Below, piece by piece: positions 1 to 7,849 of a stretch of DNA of 10,060 bases. The position numbers were made by a program, and so were the translations under genes. Within the stretch, counting starts at the first letter, position 1; each line of letters starts with the position of its first letter. This DNA is from Jimgerdemannia flammicorona (taxonomy: Eukaryota; Mucoromycota; Endogonomycetes; Endogonales; Endogonaceae), in the NCBI GenBank assembly GCA_003990745.1, contig RBNI01007686.1:1-10060 (forward strand). The letters are read 5' to 3'. A model generated the notes under the pieces. The model saw only the letters and a program-made list of their open reading frames with translations, had not been told where the DNA came from and did not search any database.

Positions 1-799
1 AAAAAAAAGGTAATAATCAGTTGCTGTAGCAATTGCTGCAGTACTGGTTATTAGAGATAAGCTGAATATTATTTAATCTGTATTGTTTATATCTCATTTG
101 ATTGTGACACCATCACTATGATATCACCAGATTATATAATCACTTATCACATCTTCCTTCATTTTCACATCTCATCTATTCATTCTATTACAGAGAATAA
201 GGTGGCTATTCTGGTTAATAGATACAGAGGGGTATCTTTTCCCTTGGATAGAAGGATGCTACAGAGTAATCTGCTTTTGCTGATTCTCTATACTCTCTCT
301 TTGGAGCTATTACTAGACTAAATCCAGTACAAGGTAGGGGGGTTGATGATTTTGGAGGTAAATTAGAAGGTGGGGACTTTTGCCAATAATATGGTGGTTG
401 GGTTGGGCTCTGTGGAGAATATGGCTAGCTATAGAATAGTATGAGGGGTACTTATAAGCTAAGCTCAACTGATACAAATATAAGACTCTGATACTCAGTG
501 ATAAGATAGTAGATCAAGACATTATTGGAATAATTGTTCTGGTAGGAGAGGTGGTTCAGTATTTGGAGATCTACTTCTCAGTATATAGTTCTTTATTATC
601 CAGAATATAGTGGGAGCAGAAGCTGGTAAAGTGGGAGAGTGCTCTCTTAGGCTAGAGGGGTCAGTATATCTCATTGATAGGAAGAACTATAATGTTGAAT
701 ATATACTGACTATCTAAGCTATGGTATCTGAGATACTATCTGAACTTCCTGGTATAAATAGTAAAGAGGCTTCTGAAGATGGCCAGATCCTATATTTGA
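1..799 (+). pseudogene. LINE copy 1, left part: decayed ORF2 reverse transcriptase
   Basis: This is a relic of the reverse transcriptase of a non-LTR retrotransposon, read in the frame of position 118. From about 165 on it aligns codon by codon with copy 3 (8323-8960). Examples are ILYTLSLELLLD at about 280-318 (same residues in copy 3 at about 8440) and the catalytic block, here FANN at 379-390 where copy 3 has FVDD. It continues through a degraded RYLG-like segment near 560-580 and into the thumb region at 721-799. Positions 9-90 also resemble copy 3 around 8068-8150, with a net deletion of roughly 115 bases between. Stop codons interrupt the frame (for example 319-321). The 5' end lies outside the window. 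The copy is cut at 799 by an inserted reverse-oriented element and resumes at 1791. RT identity is secure; the first 160 bases are less certain. Confidence 0.85.
786..799 (+). repeat. Left target-site duplication of the nested LINE insertion
   Basis: GATCCTATATTTGA lies directly before the poly(T) at 800. It matches AATCTTAGATTTGA at 1791-1804 at 11 of 14 positions. Both align with the same stretch of copy 3 (about 8957-8969, GTTAGATCTGGGC), which serves as the empty site. The site is therefore present twice in copy 1 and once in copy 3, as expected of a target-site duplication that has since decayed. Confidence 0.75.
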
Positions 800-828
800 T
801 TTTTTTTTATTTTTTTTTTATTTTTTTT
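800..828 (-). repeat. A-tail of nested fragment A (poly-T on + strand)
   Basis: On the + strand this reads T9-A-T10-A-T8. On the element's own strand it is an A-tail interrupted twice by single T residues. It directly follows the shared 3'-terminal sequence of the family (complement of 829-855), so it marks the 3' end of fragment A and the initiation side of target-primed reverse transcription. Confidence 0.85.
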
Positions 829-855
829 ATAGTTTCTTGGACTTTGCTATTTATT
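829..855 (-). other. Family 3'-terminal sequence, fragment A
   Basis: On the element strand this reads AATAAATAGC followed by AAAGTCCAAGAAACTATA and the A-tail. The same arrangement (AATAAA, a short spacer, AGTCYRAG, then ACTAT and poly(A)) ends fragment B at complement 1337-1361 and copy 1 at 2973-3000. A conserved LINE terminus is usually the part of the RNA recognised by its own RT, or the polyadenylation signal. Which applies here is not shown by the sequence. Confidence 0.75.
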
Positions 856-1328
856 ACTAGTCTAATATATATAAATACATTACCTCATCCCACAATCCAA
901 TTCCCCTAGAGAGACTCCCTCCTATCCTCTCATATTTAAAGGCTACTTTATCATCTACTACTATAACTCTCCTCTACTCTGCCCACAAATCTTCTCTATC
1001 AAATGTTGCTACTGACCTCTCTGCAGACCCTATCCCAGCCATCAACTCATCAAAACATCCACTATCAACCCTTCTCACCTTTTCAGCTGCTTTTCCAAAC
1101 TCAAACACCTTCTTTTCTCAAAAACAAACAACTAGTATCCAGCCAACTCCATCTATACAGCTAAAATTCATCTAAGAGTGAGCCACTCATTTCCAACTCC
1201 CCCCCACTAATCTATCTCTCAAATCCTCCCATTGATCCCTCTCTCCTCACTACATCCAATCTATTTCTAACTACTAACCAAAAGTCACTAAGTACCTCAC
1301 ACTCTTCTAGCCAATGTTCTGATATCTG

Positions 1329-1336
1329 TTTTTTTT
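1329..1336 (-). repeat. A-tail of fragment B at the A/B junction
   Basis: An eight-base T run on the + strand follows the family terminus GTGACTAT when read on the element strand. Immediately beyond it (1321-1328) the sequence changes to the interior zinc-knuckle sequence of fragment A. It therefore marks the junction between two separate copies. Confidence 0.75.
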
Positions 1337-1790
1337 ATAGTCACTTAGACTTCTCTTTATTACCTCAATCTATAAATAATAATATAATTATACCCCCAAC
1401 CCCTCAACTAATACCTCTTGGATCTCCTTTACCATCCTCCATCTCTCTCTACTAGAGAACAATCCAGTCACCCATCAATCAAACTCTCTCTCTACTTTTC
1501 TGGCAAATACAATTCACCAAACTCTGTTGACTCCCCCCTCCTGGTCCCCACCCTCTCTACCAACTATTCAAAATGTCAAGTAATAGCCATTCTCATCTTG
1601 TCATCTTAGCCCCAGCCTCAGCCTTCTGATCCTTCTCGAATATATGTAACCAATGTTCTAGTATCTGCACAAACTCTCTTTCTTGTCCTACATTATAATA
1701 CTTCTTACAATCAAACTGTCTGCTCTCTATAAGATAGTCCAAATGAAAGTTGAGCATGTCATTCTTTCCCAGTAAGTATTACTATACTAT
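1329..1790 (-). mobile_element. Nested LINE fragment B (5'-truncated 3' end, reverse orientation)
   Basis: On the minus strand it starts at 1790, equivalent to copy 3 at about 9513. It aligns through a TATCTTATAGAGA block and the zinc knuckle: Cys codon at complement 1707-1709, the second Cys decayed to Tyr at complement 1698-1700, and the conserved EHWL with His at complement 1653-1655. The region after the knuckle is more divergent and looks shortened relative to fragment A. It ends with the family 3' terminus and an eight-base A-tail (T8 at 1329-1336 on the + strand). The tail abuts the truncated 5' end of fragment A with nothing between, so A and B are tandem and in the same orientation. 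Confidence 0.82.
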
Positions 1791-1804
1791 AATCTTAGAT
1801 TTGA
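1791..1804 (+). repeat. Right target-site duplication of the nested insertion
   Basis: AATCTTAGATTTGA is the partner of 786-799. Directly after it copy 1 resumes, matching copy 3 from about 8960 (shared AAATTAGCT at 1826-1834 and about 8984). Confidence 0.75.
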
Positions 1805-2972
1805 GCTAGATGATACATATAGTTAAATTAGCTAAAAGATATTAGTACTACTGATGGGTTAAGAGAGACTTAGTCTTATTAATTTTCCAAAGTACTTATA
1901 TTGCCTAAGAGTATGGTGACTGAAGTGAGCTTATAAGCTAAAGAGCTAGAGTTGGATACCTCTTATACAAAAGATATAAAAGATAAGGTTCTCTTCTAAA
2001 AGAACTATTAGTAGTCTGCTCCCTCTGATAGTACTAGAGAAGAACTATAGAATGTTCTATAAGAACTTCTAGTGAGGAGTTGCAGATAAAGCTTATAGAA
2101 TTGGCATCCACTGATAGGATAATGAAAGAGAAGAAGTTTGGAGATCTGAGATACATATAGAGATAAGAGTGTCTTCTATTGAGTGATACTTCAGTAGATA
2201 ACTTTCAGCTTATAGATAGTATAAAGTATTAATAATAGCAGGGGAGAGACTTGTGGCTCAAAAGTTGGCAAGTAGTAAATATTAACAAAAATTAAAACTG
2301 GGCCAGAGTCTGATCTTAGAGTGAGTCTACATTAAAATAGCTTCCATTTAAGTTTTGAGTAGTATAGTAGAGACTCTTATAGTAGAATATAATATTGAAC
2401 TTTAGATCAAAGTACTTAGTAGAAGAGAGAATATTAAATTGTAAGAAGTACTATAATATTGAGTAAAAGAGTAGAGTGATACAGATTCTGGAATATTGGT
2501 TAAGTAAGTGTGAGGTTCTGTCTAACTTTAGACAGATGATTGAAGACCAGCTAGGAGTATAACCTTCTGAGAGAAAGGCAGAAGAACAGTGGGATACTCT
2601 TTATCTATAATTGGTAGGAGGAGTTGATAATGAATAGTTTTTGGTAGGGTGGATTCTTACTATTTAGATTAGACTTTCTGAATATTAGCTATATATTTTT
2701 AAGAATAGTCAGAAGTTAGTACTAGAGATAATGATAGTGAGATAGGAGTAATTATTGTTAGAGTTACTAAATGAGTAATAGACAGAGTAGAGACCTAAGA
2801 GAGGTCTTTATTAAAGACTTATTGAGAGAATTTATATAAAGAGTGAAGAGAGAATTTAGATAGTTGGAAGAGTAGTTATCTTTAATAGTAAGAGAGTAGA
2901 AAGTAGACCCTTATAGAAGATTGAGTAGAGGAGGGGATAGATATATATTACTTTAATATAGATTGATTTGAT

Positions 2973-3000
2973 AATAAATATAAGAGTCTGAGTAACTATT
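2973..3000 (+). other. Family 3'-terminal sequence, copy 1
   Basis: AATAAATATAAGAG is followed by TCTGAGTAACTATT and the poly(A). It matches the ends of fragments A and B (AATAAA, spacer, AGTC, purine-rich step, ACTAT). The ORF2-like frame runs to within a few tens of bases of it, so the 3' UTR is very short. Confidence 0.75.
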
Positions 3001-3024
3001 AAAAAAAAAAAAAAAAAAAAAAAA
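3001..3024 (+). repeat. Poly(A) tail of LINE copy 1
   Basis: Twenty-four consecutive A residues follow the family terminus and fix the 3' end and + orientation of copy 1. The 3' flank starts with two copies of TAACAAA (3025-3038). The copy's 5' flank is outside the window, so its target-site duplication cannot be checked. Confidence 0.92.
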
Positions 3025-3193
3025 TAACAAATAACAAATCTGATAAAGAATCTCTTTCAAATATTCTGATACTCAGATTATTAACTCCATATCTAATATA
3101 CTATTGAACAAGCTAGCCAATAGAACTATTGTTGAATTTTACTTTATATCTTTATAAATAAGAATAGAGAAATAGTTTTTAAATTACTCTTTC

Positions 3194-3211
3194 TAGATAT
3201 ATATATATCTA
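3194..3211. repeat. AT palindrome
   Basis: TAGATATATATATATCTA is a perfect 18-base palindrome in the AT-rich block. It can form a cruciform in principle, but in such AT-rich sequence it is probably just low complexity. Confidence 0.5.
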
Positions 3212-3240
3212 TAAGATAATATTTATAAAAATAATATTAA

Positions 3241-3258
3241 TATTATTATTATTATTAT
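3241..3258. repeat. (TAT)6 microsatellite
   Basis: Six perfect TAT units lie in the AT-rich block and extend imperfectly on both sides. Confidence 0.8.
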
Positions 3259-4410
3259 AAATAGCTTAGAAGTTATTAGTATATTTAGTATAAAATAGTT
3301 AGTTATCTGATATAACTATTAATTAACTCAATATTATATACTACTAAATCAAATTATTTATTTAATATAACTATATTTAGACTTAATAATAACTATTATA
3401 TTAAACTTATATAAATAGTACTCTTTCAGATCTCAATCTTTTTAGAGAATTTTGAAATATTATAACTTCTATATATATAACTACTTCTAGTATAATAATA
3501 TTCAAAATAAGTAAATAAATTTATTTAATAACTCTAATACTTTCTTTAAGTAAACTCAAGTATTCTTAGGTTTTACATATATCTAAATCTTAAAATGAAT
3601 TTTCTAATTAAGTATTATTTATAGTAATATATTAATTCAGAACTCTAGAAAGTCTATAAAGAAGGACTTAGGTTGAGATATTAATCTTCTCTTAAAATTA
3701 ATTATATAGAGAATATATATACTTTATATAAATTAATCTAGACTGATAAAGAAATAATTTCTAAAATATCTAAAAATTTAAAAATTCTTTTAGAAATATA
3801 ATAGTATTTTAAATAAGTATTCTCTTACAGTATCTGAATTTAATTCTCAAATTTAATATAAAATATAGTTAGTAGTTACTTAATCTATATAGTATAAAGA
3901 AATTTTTCTCTTATTTAGAAAACTCATAACTGTAAAAAAAATTATATTATAGAATAAGTTATAACTTAGTTATTATATATATAGTCAATAAACTTATATA
4001 AAAATGTTTTTAGCATTTAGTATAAATAAATCTCATATTAAAATAGTTTAAGCAAAAAGTAAAGAAACTAGTAAGTTTACAAATAGATATACTTTCAAAC
4101 TTACTTACTTCTATACTCTATTATAGACTCTAAGAAGTCAAAGATTATTAAGAATTCAAGATAAAGAAATCTATCATACTTCTTAGATTAAGTATCTGCT
4201 ATATTATAATAAATAAAAAAAATATTAAAATATAATTTAAGCTAAAAATAATTAAAAAAGTTTAACTAAGACTTAGCTATAGCTTAATACTAAGAGAAGA
4301 GTCTTAAATATTATATAAAAGACTATAAGATCAAGTAAAAAGTATAACTAAGTAAACTAGACTAAAATATTACAGTAAATATAATTTTATTAGATATATT
4401 TTAAATTATG

Positions 4411-4565
4411 TCTACCATCTTTCTCCAGTAATATTCAGATTATACAACCTTCTGGCAATACTTACAATATAGTTTTTGGAGAAAGATACTAGTAGCATAG
4501 TGATCAATAAGTGTTCTGAGGTACATACTAGGCAAGGTGACTCTGGTGCATTTGACTAGTAGTAT
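4411..4565 (+). other. Transition from AT-rich block to LINE copy 3; possible 5' UTR
   Basis: Composition changes from AT-rich to the G-rich, C-poor style of the LINE sense strand between about 4410 and 4500. The frame used by ORF1 is open from about 4473 to a TAG at 4560. An 11-base inverted repeat (ATCTTTCTCCA at 4417-4427, TGGAGAAAGAT at 4477-4487, 49-base loop) lies at this boundary. The exact 5' end of the element cannot be placed without a full-length relative, since the window's other copies are truncated. Confidence 0.45.
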
Positions 4566-6498
4566 ATGGAGAGGGACCCTAGCTTGGGGGAAAGTATGAG
4601 GGGCCTGCTGGTGAGAGGATATGGTAGGGGAGGGGGCAGTTCTGGTAGATAGGAGACTGGGAGGGTGAGCTTCATAGACAAGATGAAGGGAGGTCAGCAG
4701 AGAGCTAGACTAGAGAGTTGGCTGAGGAGAAGCAAGAAGATAGTAAAGGCTGTAAGGCAACAGCTTCAAGAGAGAGTCCTTCTAGGGGGTTAGAGTAGTG
4801 GGGCTGATAGTATAGCAGTAGAAGAGATGACTGCTGATGGGAGCATAATGAGTAATCTGGAAAAAAATCTAGATAGAACTACTGATAGTAGACTGAGCTA
4901 TAGAAAGGGCATGAGGCCTAGTGATCTAGCTGATGGTATAATAGGCCTAGTAGTGGACCATTACTCAAAAAGTCAATCTCAGAGTTTGCAGTCACACTAT
5001 ACTTCCAGGGCTTGGCAGTGATAGCAAAAATGGTCTTGGAGCTAATTGTGAGGCAGATGGATGGAGTGGTATCAGTGAAGTTTCTGAAGGGATGGAGGTG
5101 AGCTTTGAGGAGGCTGAGCCTTTGAAAGCTATACTGAAAGCAGGGTTGATTTTTGGGAAGGTATATATTCTGATGACATAATGCTTGAGATGGGACCCTA
5201 GGGTGGTATAACTTCTGGTAAAAAGAGTGCTCATAGTGATGACTATGGAGATGAGAAGAAGAGTGGAGAAGGTCATAGTAGAGTATAGAGAGGTAGTTGA
5301 TATTGGCTTTTGAGTCTGAGAAGAGATCTCATTCAAGATAGGGGATGTAGATGTTCAGTTTTGGCTAGCAGAGAGGGAGGCTACTGGGAAGGCTTGTGAT
5401 TGGCCATCAGTGATGATATAGGGGGCCTTTGTGTACAAGGTAATGAGGGTGAAGGGGAGTGAGGAGGAGGAGGAGAATTTGTTAGAGATATTAGAGGAGA
5501 TAAGTAGAGTAGTAGAGTAAAGGATGAAGGCTTGAAAGGAGTATATAGAGTTGATGTATTTGAAGATTGTAGATAGAAAGCATGTCTGAATTAACAAGAG
5601 GCTGTGGGAGTAGTCTCAAGAGTGCAAGAGGTAGAAGGAGTTGTTGGTGAGTCTGAAAGAAAGGGAGAAGAAGAATACTGGTGGCATTGAGGAGTCTGGG
5701 GGTGTAAAAGAGAGTACCTGGACAAGTATGAGAGGAGGGGAGGTAGAGAAGAGTCTGGATGAGGCTGGGAAGGTGGTAAGCAGTAACTCATATACAGATA
5801 GCATGTTTGAAGTCTGGGAGGACACTTCTTCTCTTGTCAGGCAGAGTCCAGCTGTGAGGAGCTAGGCAGCAGAGGATGTGCTAATATATAGTATCTAGTG
5901 AGTGCACTTTGGAGTCTCTGAGGTGGCAAAAGGGAGACAGGTAGTGGTAGTTGGTAAAGATGAACTGGTGGATGTCCTAGAGGGAGAGTGAGATGAGACT
6001 GTAAGCACAGTAGTAGATATCTTGATGCTGGGTACAGGAAGATCAGTGACTCTAGGGGGGAAGAAAGTGGGGAACCTACTCTGAGTATACAGGATGATGA
6101 ATAACTTCATGGCTGAAGAGTTGGGTGAAGTAGACCTGAGAGTAATGAGTGATGAGTAGTGGGCATAGATCCTACATGGTGATGGAGTGGTAGAGGTGCT
6201 GAAGACAGAGGTACTTGCAATTTTCCTGGAGAAGGAAGGGTATGAGATTGATAAGAAAAGAGAGGCCAAATTGACAATTGTTGCTGATGAGAGGGCTGCC
6301 TTCTGTTGGGCAGAGCATCATGGATTGCAGCTCTGGCAAGAGGTCTGCCTGAAGTATTGGGAGAACTTCAAGAAAAAGAAGAATGGGGAGATGGCTGAAC
6401 TTCTAGTTAAATTAAAGACAAAGGAGGCTGAAGTAGAGGAATTGGCTGTAAAATACAACTTGAACTTGGTACAGGAGAGAATGAATGTGGATTTGTAG
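4566..6498 (+). pseudogene. LINE copy 3 ORF1 (decayed, gag-like position)
   Basis: Position alone (upstream of ORF2 in a two-ORF LINE) suggests the RNA-binding ORF1 protein; I do not recognise its fold. The frame starting at ATG 4566 runs to 5021 with stops at 4650 and 4791, including a basic stretch, RRSKKIVKAVRQQ, near 4720-4760. It then passes by a frame change near 4981-5021 into the frame that continues to 6498. That second frame has stops at 5179, 5209, 5311, 5317, 5419, 5518, 5533, 5587, 5611, 5632, 5863, 5896, 5899, 5989, 6082, 6157 and 6166. Its last 110 codons are clean. They end in a lysine-rich stretch and a probable coiled coil (about 6370-6480, KLKTKEAEVEELAVKYNL). No CCHC knuckle is visible, unlike ORF1 of many fungal LINEs. 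Conceptual length is about 640 codons. The start is a guess. Confidence 0.65.
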
Positions 6499-6548
6499 AG
6501 AATGGATATGATGCTTAACATCATTCCTTATGAATAATATAATAAACA
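6499..6548 (+). other. ORF1-ORF2 junction
   Basis: About 50 bases separate the ORF1 stop (TAG 6496-6498) from the first recognisable ORF2 residues in a different frame. Short spacing or overlap here is usual for LINEs, where ORF2 is translated by reinitiation or frameshifting. The region is too decayed to tell which. Confidence 0.45.
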
Positions 6549-7215
6549 TTTTTTTCTATGAATGTGAATAGACTGTAGGGATCAGTATAATAATAGAATA
6601 TTTTTATATAGATGAAGAGATTGGAGGCTGATCTGTTTCTATTGCAGGATATCAGATATGAGAATAACTTGAATAGTCTGGAGTAGACAAGAGAATAGAG
6701 AGATGTAGTAGTATAGAAGGACAAGGTTGGAATTTTGGTTTGGAAAGGCAAAGGAGAGATACAGAGTATGGAGAGCTGGGGGAATCAGCTGGTATGGGGT
6801 GAGTAGTGTTGACCTGGTTGGGAGTCAGTTACTGTGGGTTCTTACTACTGCCCTGCTGTGTGGGGTGAGTGGGTAGAGTAGATGGAAGGTTTTAGAGAAA
6901 GTAGGTCCTTATGGAGGCTGGAGTAGATATTCTTGGCAGGAACTTTAACATGGTCTGGGATGTACTAGTGGATAGGACTGATGGTGGGAGGGGTGCTGAG
7001 GAGAGAAGTGGGGGTCTGGTGGTATAGGAGGATGTAGAAAGACTAGACTCTCTGGTAGATGTTAGAAGGGGATTTTGGGGAGATAGATGAGTATATATAT
7101 ACTGGGTGAATGGTCTGGAGATGAGGATTGACTGGGTGCTGACAGTGGATTACTGGGGGCCAGATGTTTGGAAGTTATTGGAGACTGAGTGGTGTTTATA
7201 GTCTGATCATTGGGG
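6549..7215 (+). other. APE-type endonuclease domain relic of ORF2
   Basis: The order of exonuclease-endonuclease-phosphatase motifs is preserved. NVNRL at 6561-6575 corresponds to the N-terminal WNVNG motif. FLLQDIR at 6636-6656 is the LQET motif with the metal-binding Glu replaced by Asp. AG-FNMVWD at 6936-6961 is the GDFN motif, with the Asp codon missing one base, which shifts the frame. DRTDG follows at 6971-6985, RIDWVL at 7124-7141 is the R-hD-hh motif, and SDH lies at 7202-7210 with the catalytic His kept. Stops occur at 6576 and 7199 among others. This domain makes the target nick. APE-type identity excludes the restriction-like-endonuclease LINEs (R2 and relatives). Confidence 0.85.
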
Positions 7216-7849
7216 GCTGTTGGGACAAGGACATTTTGGGAGAAGTGAGGATGGACCTGGACATTGGTACCTAAACTCCTCTTTGTTGACTGAGAAGGCA
7301 TAGTGGGATAAGTGGGCAGAGGATATTCAGTAGAGAGTAGAGGATTGGGTACAAAAGAGTGCTCTAATTGGTATTCAGTGGATAAGATTGAAGGAGGCTG
7401 CTAGGGTTTATTAGAGGGAGGTGGGCAAGGTAGCGGTAGATAGCAGAGAGAGAGGATGAACTGGGCTTCTGCTAGACTGGCTCAACTTTTGGAGAAGTGG
7501 GCTAAACTTTTGACCCTAGAGGGGGTGGAGGACTGGTGGTTATGCTGAGCTAAGATGGAGATCACTGAGCTATATATGACAGATGTTGAGGAAAGAAGAG
7601 GAGGTATAGGTACAGAGTTTGGCTGCCCAATTATGCTGGCAGAAGCTTGAGGAGGGAGAGAGGCTATCTAAGCACTTTTTGAGAATCCTGCAGATAAGAA
7701 GGATGAGGCAGAGGTGGGAGGGGGTACTGAATTCAGATGAGCTACTGGTATATAGTTCACAGGACATTTTGGGCTTGCTCAGAGAGAGGTAGAGCAGTTT
7801 GTGGAGTGAGGAGGAGGGTAGGGCAATAGCTATGACTATGTTGGGCACA
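7216..7849 (+). other. ORF2 linker between endonuclease and RT
   Basis: The reading frame of the endonuclease half continues. The segment LEEGERLSKHFLRILQIRR near 7646-7702 and the following VLNSDELLVYSSQDILGLLRE (about 7721-7789) match the typical LINE pre-RT segment (G-E-x-x-S-K-[YF]-F, then a tract ending in D-[IV]-L-x-x-[FL]-x-x-[FL]-Y). This confirms that endonuclease and RT belong to one polyprotein. Stops include 7322, 7349, 7406 and 7484. The TAG at 7790 stands near the expected FY of that tract. Confidence 0.7.

Larger units (their letters stand above)
800..1328 (-). mobile_element. Nested LINE fragment A (5'-truncated 3' end, reverse orientation)
   Basis: The reverse complement of 1328-829 aligns at roughly 85% identity by eye over its first 70 bases with copy 3 from about 9637. 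It then stays alignable to the copy 3 window edge (10060, matching about 915-918) and extends about 86 bases further to the element's 3' end. It begins within the C-terminal zinc knuckle, keeping the H-x4-C half (His codon complement 1314-1316, Cys codon complement 1299-1301). It continues through the conserved tail domain, with a one-base frame change near 970, and reaches a run of stop codons about 25-35 bases before the A-tail. Differences from copy 3 are mostly G/A and C/T. It sits inside copy 1. The 5' truncation abuts the A-tail of fragment B. Confidence 0.88.
1791..3000 (+). pseudogene. LINE copy 1, right part: decayed ORF2 C-terminal region
   Basis: This continues copy 1 after the nested insertion and runs to the element's 3' end. 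It aligns with copy 3 from about 8960 onward. The zinc knuckle is visible at 2440-2511: first Cys TGT at 2440, second Cys decayed to Tyr at 2449, His decayed to Tyr at 2494, last Cys at 2509. The reading frame then carries the conserved tail domain; for example the copy 1 segment ending ERIYIKSEERI (about 2823-2855) corresponds to VEKIYRQSEEKI in copy 3. Stops are very frequent, mostly TAG and TAA where glutamine is expected. This copy is more AT-rich than copy 3, so it is probably older or more heavily mutated. Confidence 0.85.
3025..4410. other. Extremely AT-rich block, no readable gene
   Basis: This 1.4 kb block between two LINE copies has almost no GC. No frame on either strand stays open for a useful length. 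C occurs mainly in CpT, with CpA rare and CpG absent; G correspondingly occurs mainly in ApG. That is what remains after C-to-T change at CpA and CpG on both strands, the pattern expected of heavy repeat-induced point mutation. It could be an older transposon mutated beyond recognition or AT-rich host spacer. I found no terminal repeats, A-tail or convincing protein motif to settle this. Confidence 0.7.

Noticed and set aside
24..41. Near-perfect palindrome CTGTAGCAATTGCTGCAG
   Set aside because: One mispaired step, and it lies inside LINE copy 1 sequence alignable to copy 3, which lacks the palindrome; probably incidental.
1418..1609. 63-codon + strand open frame starting MDLLYHPPSLSTREQ
   Set aside because: It is the antisense of nested LINE fragment B; low-complexity C/T bias explains the openness.
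3025..3038. Tandem TAACAAA x2 after the poly(A), considered as part of a target-site duplication
   Set aside because: The 5' flank of copy 1 is outside the window, so no partner can be checked; two units are too few to call a repeat family.
3860..4110. Possible pogo/Fot1-type DDE transposase relic in the AT-rich block (for example FSLIQKTHNCKK after an SSYL at about 3871-3939, recalling FSPLKKAxG after SSHL)
   Set aside because: The match needs many assumed C-to-T and G-to-A changes and a missing codon. No catalytic DDE context or terminal inverted repeats could be placed in a consistent frame, so chance similarity in AT-rich sequence is likely.
5895..6269. 124-codon open frame on the minus strand
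   Set aside because: It is Ser/Thr/Pro-rich as expected from the reverse of a G/A-rich strand, lies opposite the ORF1 relic, and has no recognisable motif. The other minus-strand frames at 4992-5865, 7062-7301, 7570-7993 and 8322-8582 are rejected for the same reason.
6187..6498. A separate small coiled-coil host gene
   Set aside because: It is in the same frame as, and continuous with, the decayed ORF1 from about 4981, and it ends just before ORF2. It is better read as the ORF1 C-terminus.
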